Below, one piece after another: positions 18,454-26,176 of a stretch of DNA of 64,000 nucleotides. Both the position numbers and the translations under genes were made by a program. The notes beneath the pieces were generated by a model. It worked only from the letters and a program-made list of their open reading frames with translations. It ran no database searches and was not told the DNA's origin. The DNA lies in assembly GCF_018323985.1 (NCBI RefSeq), contig NZ_AP024590.1, positions 4,402,001 through 4,466,000 on the forward strand, in the 5' to 3' direction. Every line of letters starts with the position of its first letter. The stretch's first letter is position 1. The stretch is from Enterobacter kobei (GTDB taxonomy: Bacteria > Pseudomonadota > Gammaproteobacteria > Enterobacterales > Enterobacteriaceae).

Positions 18454-18735
18454 ATGGCAAAAACAGCGGCAGCAATGCATATCCTTGTTAAAGAAGAGAA
18501 ACTGGCATTAGATCTTCTGGAACAGATTAAAAATGGCGGCGATTTCGAGAAGCTGGCAAAAAAACACTCGACCTGCCCGTCAGGGAAAAAAGGCGGTCAT
18601 TTAGGTGAATTCCGTCAGGGCCAGATGGTTCCGGCTTTCGATAAAGTGGTGTTCTCCTGCCCGGTGCTGGAGCCAACCGGCCCGCTGCACACCCAGTTCG
18701 GCTACCACATCATTAAAGTTCTGTACCGTAACTAA
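18454..18735 (+). CDS. ppiC: Peptidyl-prolyl cis-trans isomerase C (parvulin)
   Basis: This is a 93-aa cytoplasmic single-domain parvulin that accelerates prolyl bond isomerisation. It is nearly identical to E. coli PpiC, with MAKTAAAMHILVKEEKLAL at the start and LGEFRQGQMVPAFDKVVFSC and TQFGYHIIKV in the active-site region. The start at 18454 gives the exact family length; an in-frame upstream extension overlaps the rep promoter and is not real. Two REP-like palindromes follow the stop. Confidence 0.97.
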   Translation: MAKTAAAMHILVKEEKLALDLLEQIKNGGDFEKLAKKHSTCPSGKKGGHLGEFRQGQMVPAFDKVVFSCPVLEPTGPLHTQFGYHIIKVLYRN

Positions 18736-18742
18736 TAATAAA

Positions 18743-18818
18743 GCCCGGTGGCGCTAACGCTTACCGGGCCTGCATTTAGTGCTTAAAAAAGCCCGGTGGC
18801 GCTGGCGCTTACCGGGCC
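18743..18818. repeat. Two tandem REP-like palindromes between ppiC and ilvC
   Basis: Two 28-base units, 18743-18770 and 18791-18818, share GCCCGGTGGCGCT and CGCTTACCGGGCC and are direct copies differing at two positions. Each folds as GCCCGGT/ACCGGGC around a central bulge. They lie between two convergent genes, the usual place for REP elements, and may protect both 3' ends. Confidence 0.85.
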
Positions 18819-18841
18819 TACATTAACGCTACAGGGTGTTA

Positions 18842-20317
18842 TTAACCGGCGACGGCAATACGCTTCATATCCGTCATATAACCGCGCAGTTTCTTACCAA
18901 CCGTCTCGATAGCGTGGCTGCGGATCGCCTCATTCACGTCGCGTAACTGGGCGTTGTCCACCGCAGAACCTTCAATCGCTTTGCCCAGATCGCCCGGTTG
19001 CAGCGTGGTCATAAACTCTTTCAGCAGCGGCACGCAGGCGTAAGAGAACAGGTAGTTACCGTACTCGGCGGTATCGGAGATCACCACGTTCATTTCATAC
19101 AGACGCTTACGGGCAATGGTATTGGCGATCAGCGGCAGCTCATGCAGGGATTCATAGTACGCAGATTCTTCGATAATGCCGGAATCAACCATGGTTTCGA
19201 ATGCCAGCTCAACGCCCGCCTTCACCATCGCAATCATCAGCACGCCTTTGTCGAAGTACTCCTGTTCGGCAATTTTACCTTCAAACTGCGGCGCGGTTTC
19301 AAAGGCGGTTTTACCGGTCTCTTCACGCCAGGTCAGCAGTTTCTTATCGTCGTTAGCCCAGTCAGCCATCATGCCGGAGGAGAATTCGCCGGAGATGATG
19401 TCATCCATATGTTTCTTGAACAGCGGTGCCATGATGGTTTTCAGCTGTTCAGACAGCGCATACGCACGCACTTTCGCCGGATTGGACAGACGGTCCATCA
19501 TCAGGGTGATACCGCCCTGCTTCAGCGCTTCGGTGATGGTTTCCCAGCCGAACTGGATCAGTTTTTCTGCGTACGCCGGGTCGGTGCCTTCTTGCACCAG
19601 CTTGTCGAAGCACAGCAGAGAGCCGGCCTGCAACATACCGCACAGAATGGTCTGCTCGCCCATCAGGTCAGATTTCACTTCCGCCACGAAAGAAGATTCC
19701 AGCACGCCCGCACGGTGACCGCCGGTTGCTGCGGCCCAGGCTTTGGCAATCGCCATGCCTTCGCCTTTCGGATCGTTTTCCGGGTGCACGGCGATCAGCG
19801 TCGGCACGCCGAAACCACGTTTGTACTCTTCGCGCACTTCAGTACCTGGGCATTTCGGCGCCACCATCACCACGGTGATGTCTTTACGGATCTGCTCGCC
19901 CACTTCCACGATGTTGAAGCCGTGGGAATAACCCAGCGCGGCGCCATCTTTCATCAGCGGCTGTACGGAACGCACCACGTCGGAGTGCTGTTTGTCCGGA
20001 GTCAGGTTAACCACCAGATCCGCCTGCGGCACCAGCTCTTCGTAAGTGCCCACTTTGAAGCCGTTTTCGGTCGCTTTACGCCACGACGCACGTTTTTCAG
20101 CAATGGCTTCGGCACGCAGCGCATAGGAGATATCCAATCCGGAGTCACGCATGTTCAGACCCTGGTTAAGACCCTGCGCACCACAACCGACGATGACCAC
20201 TTTTTTACCCTGCAGGAAGCTTGCGCCGTCAGCGAATTCATCGCGACCCATAAAGCGACATTTGCCCAGCTGTGCCAGCTGCTGACGCAGGTTCAGTGTA
20301 TTGAAGTAGTTAGCCAT
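18842..20317 (-). CDS. ilvC: Ketol-acid reductoisomerase, class II
   Basis: This is the second step of isoleucine/valine synthesis: isomeroreduction of acetolactate or acetohydroxybutyrate with NADPH and Mg. At 491 aa it is the long class II form with a duplicated C-terminal knotted domain. The NADPH-binding site is VIVGCGAQGLNQGLNM followed by the specificity loop SYALRAEAIAEKRASWRKA. Conserved Mg/substrate residues lie in DLMGEQTILCG and its repeat FETMVDSGIIEESAYY. It is transcribed alone, divergently from its activator gene ilvY. Confidence 0.97.
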   Translation of the reverse strand: MANYFNTLNLRQQLAQLGKCRFMGRDEFADGASFLQGKKVVIVGCGAQGLNQGLNMRDSGLDISYALRAEAIAEKRASWRKATENGFKVGTYEELVPQADLVVNLTPDKQHSDVVRSVQPLMKDGAALGYSHGFNIVEVGEQIRKDITVVMVAPKCPGTEVREEYKRGFGVPTLIAVHPENDPKGEGMAIAKAWAAATGGHRAGVLESSFVAEVKSDLMGEQTILCGMLQAGSLLCFDKLVQEGTDPAYAEKLIQFGWETITEALKQGGITLMMDRLSNPAKVRAYALSEQLKTIMAPLFKKHMDDIISGEFSSGMMADWANDDKKLLTWREETGKTAFETAPQFEGKIAEQEYFDKGVLMIAMVKAGVELAFETMVDSGIIEESAYYESLHELPLIANTIARKRLYEMNVVISDTAEYGNYLFSYACVPLLKEFMTTLQPGDLGKAIEGSAVDNAQLRDVNEAIRSHAIETVGKKLRGYMTDMKRIAVAG

Positions 20318-20466
20318 GGTGATTCCTCGTGATGTTGTGTCGTACTTATTATTCGGTTCGCTTATGCGACAATGAACTTACTATATGACAGGAAAATTAT
20401 TGCGGAAATTGATATATTCACAACGTCACGTTGCAATTTCTGCAATGTAAATCGTGGAGCGTCGCC
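20318..20466. promoter_or_regulatory. ilvC-ilvY control region with IlvY operators
   Basis: This is a divergent 149-base region. An inverted repeat TTGCAATTTCTGCAA lies at 20431-20445, and a second related site, TATTGCGGAAATTGAT, at about 20398-20412. Their position, one over ilvY and one towards ilvC, fits the tandem operators bound by IlvY in E. coli, where the inducers are the IlvC substrates. Confidence 0.7.
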
Positions 20467-21357
20467 GTGGATTTACGCGATCTGAAAATCTTCCTGCATC
20501 TGGCGGAAAGTCGCCATTTTGGCCGCAGCGCGCGCGCCATGCACGTTAGCCCTTCCACCCTTTCCCGGCAAATTCAGCGCCTGGAAGACGATCTCGGCCA
20601 GCCGTTGTTTGTACGCGATAACCGCACGGTGACGCTGACCGAAGCGGGGGAAGAGCTGCGTACTTTTGCGCAGCAGACGCTGTTGCAGTATCAACAGTTG
20701 CGCCACACCATCGACCAGCAGGGGCCATCGCTGTCCGGCGAGCTACGCCTGTTTTGTTCGGTGACTGCGGCATACAGCCATTTGCCGCCGATCCTCGACC
20801 GTTTTCGCGCCCAGCACCCGTCCGTGGAAATTAAGCTGACCACGGGCGATGCCGCTGACGCGATGGATAAAGTGGTCACCGGCGAGGCGGATCTGGCGAT
20901 TGCGGGTAAACCGGAAACGCTGCCCGGCGCGGTGGCCTTTTCGATGCTGGAAAATCTGGCGGTGGTGTTGATCGCCCCGGCGCTGCCCTGCCCGGTGCGT
21001 AATCAGGTGTCTGTTGCCGAGCCGGACTGGTCGACAGTGCCCTTTATCATGGCCGATCAGGGGCCGGTGCGTCGCCGTATTGAGCTGTGGTTCCGCCGGC
21101 AAAAAATCAGTAATCCGTCGATTTATGCCACGGTCGGCGGGCATGAGGCGATGGTCTCGATGGTGGCGCTGGGCTGCGGCGTGGCGCTAATCCCGGAAGT
21201 GGTGCTGGAGAACAGCCCGGAGCCGGTGCGCAATCGCGTGATGATCCTTGAGCGCAGCGATGAAAGGACGCCGTTCGAGCTTGGCGTTTGCGCACAAAAA
21301 AAGCGGCTGCATGAGCCGCTTATAAATGCGTTCTGGTCTATTTTGCCAGGCGCATAG
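20467..21357 (+). CDS. ilvY: LysR-type activator of ilvC
   Basis: This is a 296-aa LysR-family regulator that activates ilvC when acetolactate or acetohydroxybutyrate accumulates. The N-terminal helix-turn-helix is LHLAESRHFGRSARAMHVSP with SRQIQRLEDDLGQ following; the rest is the two-lobed inducer domain. The start is GTG at 20467 (VDLRDLKIFLH, read as fMet), preceded by GGAGCG. This matches E. coli, and the in-frame ATG 12 codons upstream would overlap the operator. It lies divergent to ilvC and ends just before a REP/tandem-repeat region. Confidence 0.95.
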   Translation: MDLRDLKIFLHLAESRHFGRSARAMHVSPSTLSRQIQRLEDDLGQPLFVRDNRTVTLTEAGEELRTFAQQTLLQYQQLRHTIDQQGPSLSGELRLFCSVTAAYSHLPPILDRFRAQHPSVEIKLTTGDAADAMDKVVTGEADLAIAGKPETLPGAVAFSMLENLAVVLIAPALPCPVRNQVSVAEPDWSTVPFIMADQGPVRRRIELWFRRQKISNPSIYATVGGHEAMVSMVALGCGVALIPEVVLENSPEPVRNRVMILERSDERTPFELGVCAQKKRLHEPLINAFWSILPGA

Positions 21358-21362
21358 ATTTC

Positions 21363-21498
21363 GCCGGATGGCGGCGCGAGCGCCTTATCCGGCCTACGTT
21401 TTACCGTTTTACCGTTTTACCGTTTTACCGTTTTACCGTTTTACCGTTTTACCGTTTTACACCGTTGTAGGCCTGATAAGCGCAGCGCCATCAGGCAA
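21363..21498. repeat. REP pair flanking eight tandem copies of an 8-bp unit
   Basis: An inverted pair of REP elements (about 21363-21396 with GCCGGATGGCGGCGCGAGCG, and 21467-21498 with GTAGGCCTGATAAGCGCAGC) encloses an uninterrupted array of the 8-mer CGTTTTAC. The array runs from 21397 to 21460, eight perfect copies. The unit looks grown from the junction bases beside the first REP. It lies between convergent ilvY and ilvA. Copy number is expected to vary by replication slippage. Confidence 0.93.
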
Positions 21499-21507
21499 TC
21501 CAAAACA

Positions 21508-23052
21508 TTACCCCGCGAGGAAAAACCGAAACGCCGGGTTGTGGGTTTCGTCGTGACATTCGTAACCCAGTTCGTTCAGGCGCGTTTCAAAATCGGGTTC
21601 ATGCTCGCCCAGCTCGAAAGCTGCCAGCACGCGGCCGTAGTCGGTGCCGTGGCTGCGGTAGTGGAACAGCGAGATGTTCCAGTGCGTCCCCAGCGTATGC
21701 AGGAATTTCAGCAACGCGCCGGGAGACTCCGGAAACTCAAAGCTGTAGAGCCGTTCCTGAAGCGGTTTCGACGGGCGACCGCCGACCATATACCGCACGT
21801 GCAGTTTCGCCATCTCATCGTCAGACAGATCCACCACGCTGTAACCGCCCTCGTTCAGCAGCGCGAGAATTTCTTTGCGCTCCTCCAGCCCGCGACTTAA
21901 GCGCACGCCAACAAAAATACAGGCGTCTTTGGCATCGGCAAAACGATAGTTGAACTCAGTTACCGAACGCCCGCCGAGCAGCTGGCAGAATTTCAGGAAG
22001 CTACCTTTGGTTTCCGGAATGGTCACCGCCAGCAGGGCTTCGCGCTGTTCACCTAATTCGCAACGTTCGGAAACGTAACGCAGACCGTGGAAGTTAACGT
22101 TCGCGCCGGACAGCACATGCGCCAGACGTTCACCGCGAATATGATGCTGCGCGATGTATTTTTTCATGCCCGCCAGCGCCAGCGCGCCGGACGGCTCTGC
22201 CACCGCACGTACATCTTCAAACAGATCTTTCATGGCTGCACAAATGGCATCGCTGTCGACGGTGATGATATCGTCCAGATATTCCTGGCACAGTCGGAAG
22301 GTTTCATCGCCGATACGTTTGACCGCCACGCCTTCCGCAAACAGCCCGACGCGCGGCAAATCCACCGGATGCCCGGCGTCCAGCGCGGCCTTCAGGCAGG
22401 CGGAATCTTCCGCTTCAACGGCAATCACCTTGATTTGCGGCATCAGTTGCTTGATCAGCACCGCCACACCAGCCGCCAGTCCACCGCCGCCAACCGGTAC
22501 AAAAACGCGATCGATGTGCGCGTCCTGTTGCAGTAACTCCAGTGCCAGCGTGCCCTGACCGGCGATCACCATGGGGTGATCGAACGGTGGCACCCAGGTA
22601 AAACCTTGTTGCTGTGACAGCTCGATAGCCCGCGCTTTCGCTTCGTCAAAATTTGCGCCATGCAGCAGGACTTCGCCGCCGAACGCGCGTACCGCATCGA
22701 CTTTGATGTCGGCCGTCGCAACGGGCATGACAATCAGCGCTTTCACGCCGAGGCGCGAGGACGAAAACGCTACGCCCTGAGCGTGATTGCCCGCAGAGGC
22801 CGTGATCACGCCCTGCGCTTTTTGGGCTTCCGTCAGGCCCGCCATCATGGCGTAAGCACCGCGTAGCTTGAAACTGTGCACCGGCTGGCGATCTTCGCGC
22901 TTCACCAGAATGACGTTATCCAGCCGCGAAGAGAGCTTTTCCATTTTTTGCAGCGGTGTAACCTGCGCCGCTTCGTAGACCGGTGCGCGTAGCACCGCCC
23001 GGAGATATTCCGCCCCGTCAGGGGCGGCAGACAGCGGTTGGGCTTCGGCCAT
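21508..23052 (-). CDS. ilvA: Biosynthetic threonine deaminase
   Basis: This is the first committed step to isoleucine: the PLP enzyme converts threonine to 2-oxobutanoate and ammonia and is inhibited by isoleucine. At 514 aa it has the E. coli length. The PLP lysine is in VHSFKLRGAY and the phosphate-binding loop is GGGGLAAGVA. Two C-terminal ACT-like regulatory domains follow (about residues 340-510, including NYRFADAKDACIFVGV and FHYRSHGTDYGRVLAAF). It is last in the ilvLGMEDA operon and starts 2 bases after the ilvD stop. Confidence 0.97.
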   Translation of the reverse strand: MAEAQPLSAAPDGAEYLRAVLRAPVYEAAQVTPLQKMEKLSSRLDNVILVKREDRQPVHSFKLRGAYAMMAGLTEAQKAQGVITASAGNHAQGVAFSSSRLGVKALIVMPVATADIKVDAVRAFGGEVLLHGANFDEAKARAIELSQQQGFTWVPPFDHPMVIAGQGTLALELLQQDAHIDRVFVPVGGGGLAAGVAVLIKQLMPQIKVIAVEAEDSACLKAALDAGHPVDLPRVGLFAEGVAVKRIGDETFRLCQEYLDDIITVDSDAICAAMKDLFEDVRAVAEPSGALALAGMKKYIAQHHIRGERLAHVLSGANVNFHGLRYVSERCELGEQREALLAVTIPETKGSFLKFCQLLGGRSVTEFNYRFADAKDACIFVGVRLSRGLEERKEILALLNEGGYSVVDLSDDEMAKLHVRYMVGGRPSKPLQERLYSFEFPESPGALLKFLHTLGTHWNISLFHYRSHGTDYGRVLAAFELGEHEPDFETRLNELGYECHDETHNPAFRFFLAG

Positions 23053-23054
23053 TA

Positions 23055-24905
23055 TCAGCCTCCCAGTTTCGATTTATCGCGCACCGCGCCTTTATCTGCA
23101 CTGGTCGCGAGGCTGGCGTAAGCACGCAGCGCAAAGGACACCTCGCGCTCACGGGCTTTTGGCGTCCAGGCAGCGGCACCGCGCGCTTCCTGAGCTTCAC
23201 GACGGGCAGCCAGTTCCTGATCGCTCACCTGTAACTGGATACCACGGTTCGGAATATCAATGGCGATGATGTCGCCATCCTCGATCAGCGCAATGTTGCC
23301 GCCGCTGGCGGCTTCCGGGGAGACGTGGCCGATGGACAGACCGGAGGTACCGCCGGAGAAACGCCCGTCGGTGAGCAGCGCGCAGGCTTTGCCCAGCCCC
23401 ATGGATTTCAGGAAGCTGGTCGGGTAGAGCATTTCCTGCATCCCCGGGCCGCCTTTCGGCCCTTCGTAACGGATCACCACCACGTCACCCGCCACCACTT
23501 TGCCGCCCAGAATGGCTTCTACCGCATCGTCCTGGCTTTCGTAGACTTTGGCCGGACCGGTGAAGGTCAGGTTGCTGTCGTCCACCCCGGCGGTTTTCAC
23601 GATACAGCCGTTTTCCGCAAAGTTACCGTACAGCACGGCCAGGCCGCCTTCCAGGCTGTATGCATGTTCCAGAGAACGGATACAGCCGTTGGCGCGATCG
23701 TCATCCAGCGTGTCCCAGCGACAATCCTGCGAGAAGGCTTTGGTGGTGCGGATGCCTGCCGGTCCGGCGCGGAACATCTGCTTCACCGATTCGTCTTTGG
23801 TGACCATTACGTCATACTGCTCAAGGGTTTGCGCCAGCGTCAGGCCGAGGACGTTTTTCACGTCACGCTTCATCAGCCCGGCGCGATCCAGCTCGCCCAG
23901 AATACCGATCACCCCGCCTGCACGGTGGACGTCTTCCATATGATATTTCGGCGTGCTTGGCGCGACCTTACACAGCTGCGGTACATGACGCGACAGTTTG
24001 TCGATGTCGGTCATGGTGAAATCGATTTCCGCTTCCTGTGCCGCGGCCAGCAGGTGCAGAACGGTATTGGTTGAGCCGCCCATGGCGATATCCAGCGTCA
24101 TGGCGTTTTCGAATGCCGCTTTGCTGGCGATGTTGCGCGGCAGTGCGGTTTCGTCGTCCTGCTCATAATAGCGCTTGGTCAGTTCGACAATGCGTTTACC
24201 GGCGCTGAGGAACAGCTGTTCGCGATCGGCGTGGGTCGCCAGCAGGGAACCGTTGCCCGGCTGCGACAGACCGAGGGCTTCGGTCAGACAGTTCATGGAA
24301 TTGGCGGTGAACATGCCAGAACAGGAACCGCAGGTCGGACAGGCGGAGCGCTCAACCTGATCGCTCTGCTCATCGGAAACTTTCGGGTCCGCGCCCTGAA
24401 TCATGGCATCCACCAGATCCAGCTTGATGATCTGATTGGAGAGTTTGGTTTTACCGGCTTCCATCGGGCCGCCGGAGACAAAAATGACCGGAATGTTGAG
24501 GCGCAGCGACGCCATCAGCATACCGGGGGTGATTTTGTCGCAGTTGGAAATACAGACCATGGCGTCGGCGCAGTGGGCGTTGACCATGTACTCCACGGAG
24601 TCGGCGATCAGTTCACGTGATGGCAGTGAATAAAGCATACCCCCGTGGCCCATGGCGATACCATCATCCACCGCGATGGTATTGAACTCTTTGGCGACGC
24701 CACCTGAGGCCTCAATTTGCTCGGCAACCAGTTTGCCCAAATCGCGCAGATGGACGTGACCCGGCACGAACTGGGTAAAGGAGTTCACCACGGCAATAAT
24801 CGGCTTACCGAAGTCGTCATCGGTCATTCCGGTTGCGCGCCATAATGCGCGGGCACCGGCCATATTACGGCCATGAGTAGTGGTGGCGGAACGGTACTTT
24901 GGCAT
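23055..24905 (-). CDS. ilvD: Dihydroxy-acid dehydratase
   Basis: This is the third step of valine and isoleucine synthesis, dehydrating 2,3-dihydroxy acids to 2-oxo acids. The 616-aa protein has the iron-sulfur ligand motifs CISNCDKITPGM and CPTCGSCSGMFTANSMNCL, so it is an Fe-S enzyme sensitive to oxidants. The C-terminal conserved stretch LLTDGRFSGGTSGLSIGHV is present. It lies in the ilv operon, 60 bases after ilvE and 2 bases before ilvA. Confidence 0.97.
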   Translation of the reverse strand: MPKYRSATTTHGRNMAGARALWRATGMTDDDFGKPIIAVVNSFTQFVPGHVHLRDLGKLVAEQIEASGGVAKEFNTIAVDDGIAMGHGGMLYSLPSRELIADSVEYMVNAHCADAMVCISNCDKITPGMLMASLRLNIPVIFVSGGPMEAGKTKLSNQIIKLDLVDAMIQGADPKVSDEQSDQVERSACPTCGSCSGMFTANSMNCLTEALGLSQPGNGSLLATHADREQLFLSAGKRIVELTKRYYEQDDETALPRNIASKAAFENAMTLDIAMGGSTNTVLHLLAAAQEAEIDFTMTDIDKLSRHVPQLCKVAPSTPKYHMEDVHRAGGVIGILGELDRAGLMKRDVKNVLGLTLAQTLEQYDVMVTKDESVKQMFRAGPAGIRTTKAFSQDCRWDTLDDDRANGCIRSLEHAYSLEGGLAVLYGNFAENGCIVKTAGVDDSNLTFTGPAKVYESQDDAVEAILGGKVVAGDVVVIRYEGPKGGPGMQEMLYPTSFLKSMGLGKACALLTDGRFSGGTSGLSIGHVSPEAASGGNIALIEDGDIIAIDIPNRGIQLQVSDQELAARREAQEARGAAAWTPKAREREVSFALRAYASLATSADKGAVRDKSKLGG

Positions 24906-24965
24906 GCTTTATTTACTCCCGTCTGTCAGGTATTCAGGGCGGTGCGTGCCGCCCTGTCATTATGC

Positions 24966-25895
24966 TTATGAATTAACTTGATCCAACCAGCCCCATTTAT
25001 CTTCGGTTTCACCGGTAAAGAGGCCAAAGAATGCTTGCTGAATGCGGGTGGTTACCGGGCCACGACGGCCTTCGCCTACCTGGATTTTGTCGACGCTGCG
25101 CACTGGCGTGATTTCGGCGGCGGTGCCGGACATAAAGACTTCATCAGCCAGGTAGAGGGATTCGCGGGACAGCACCTGCTCGCGCACTTCGATACCCAAA
25201 TCCAGCGCCAGTTTGATGATCGCATCGCGGGTAATGCCCGGCAGCGCGGAAGAGGTGAACGGCGGGGTAAACAGAATGCCATCTTTCACTTCAAACAGGT
25301 TTTCACCTGCGCCTTCTGAGATATAGCCGTTCACATCCAGCGCGATCCCTTCCTGATAACCGTGACGACGCGCTTCGCTGCCGACCAGCAGCGAGGAGAG
25401 ATAGTTACCACCGGCTTTTGCCGCGGTCGGAATGGTGTTCGGTGCCACGCGGTTCCAGGAAGAGACCATCGCGTCAATGCCCTGCTCCAGCGCTTCTGCG
25501 CCCAGATAGGCGCCCCACGGGAACGCTGCAATGATCACATCGGTGCTGTAACCTTCCGGCGGGTTAACGCCCATGCCGACATCGCCAACAAAGACCAGCG
25601 GGCGGATATAGGCGCTGGTCAGGTTGTTTTTGCGGATCACCGCGCGGCAGGCTTCCATCAGTTCATCCACGCTCTGAGAGACCGGGAAACGATAAATTTT
25701 GGCTGAATCACGCAGACGCTGCATGTGTTCGCGATGGCGGAACACCACTGGCCCTTTGTGCGAGTCGTAGCAACGGATCCCTTCAAAGACTGAAGTACCG
25801 TAGTGTAATGCGTGGGACATCACGTGAACCTTCGCGTCTTCCCAACGAATCATCTCGCCATTGGACCAAATGTAATCAGCTTTTTTCGTCGTCAT
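24966..25895 (-). CDS. ilvE: Branched-chain amino acid aminotransferase
   Basis: This is the last step in making valine, isoleucine and leucine from their 2-oxo acids with glutamate. It is a 309-aa fold-type IV PLP enzyme; the Schiff-base lysine is in IPTAAKAGGNYLSS. The family signature SEGAGENLFEVKDGILFTPP is intact. The N-terminus MTTKKADYIWSNGEMI matches E. coli. It lies 17 bases after ilvM, in the operon. Confidence 0.97.
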   Translation of the reverse strand: MTTKKADYIWSNGEMIRWEDAKVHVMSHALHYGTSVFEGIRCYDSHKGPVVFRHREHMQRLRDSAKIYRFPVSQSVDELMEACRAVIRKNNLTSAYIRPLVFVGDVGMGVNPPEGYSTDVIIAAFPWGAYLGAEALEQGIDAMVSSWNRVAPNTIPTAAKAGGNYLSSLLVGSEARRHGYQEGIALDVNGYISEGAGENLFEVKDGILFTPPFTSSALPGITRDAIIKLALDLGIEVREQVLSRESLYLADEVFMSGTAAEITPVRSVDKIQVGEGRRGPVTTRIQQAFFGLFTGETEDKWGWLDQVNS

Positions 25896-25912
25896 TTTTC
25901 TTCCTTTTGCGC

Positions 25913-26176
25913 TCAGGCGCGTATTTGTTGTGATGTCGTTGTACGTTGCTGGATCTCGACACGAGCTACGTCAACCAGTTTGCTTAGCTGGCTAAACAGT
26001 AATTCGACAGACCTGGGGCTGGCAACGGTCAATTCAATATTTATGTTCTGCGGATCGGCGGCGGTTTCCATGTTCATCGCACAAATCTGGAATCCACGAT
26101 GACGTACTACGCGTAACACGCGCTCTAATGTTTCAGGATTAAAGCGAGCCTGCACGGCGAGTTGATGTTGCATCAT
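25913..26176 (-). CDS. ilvM: Acetolactate synthase II regulatory subunit
   Basis: This is an 87-aa ACT-domain small subunit that partners IlvG to form acetohydroxyacid synthase II. It begins MMQHQLAVQARFNPETLERV and has the ACT core HRGFQICAMNM followed by NIELTVASPRSVELLFSQL. Its start codon overlaps the ilvG stop by 4 bases, which supports coupled translation of the two subunits in a fixed ratio. Confidence 0.95.
   Translation of the reverse strand: MMQHQLAVQARFNPETLERVLRVVRHRGFQICAMNMETAADPQNINIELTVASPRSVELLFSQLSKLVDVARVEIQQRTTTSQQIRA

Noticed and set aside
18998..20332. A 444-codon plus-strand frame opposite ilvC
   Set aside because: It is a shadow frame rich in His, Phe and Gln; ilvC is certain.
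21397..21460. CRISPR array
   Set aside because: Units are 8 bp and contiguous, with no spacers and no cas genes nearby.
21326..21556. A small protein with FYRFTVLP-type repeats
   Set aside because: It is just translation of the 8-bp tandem array between REP elements and has no start context or homology.
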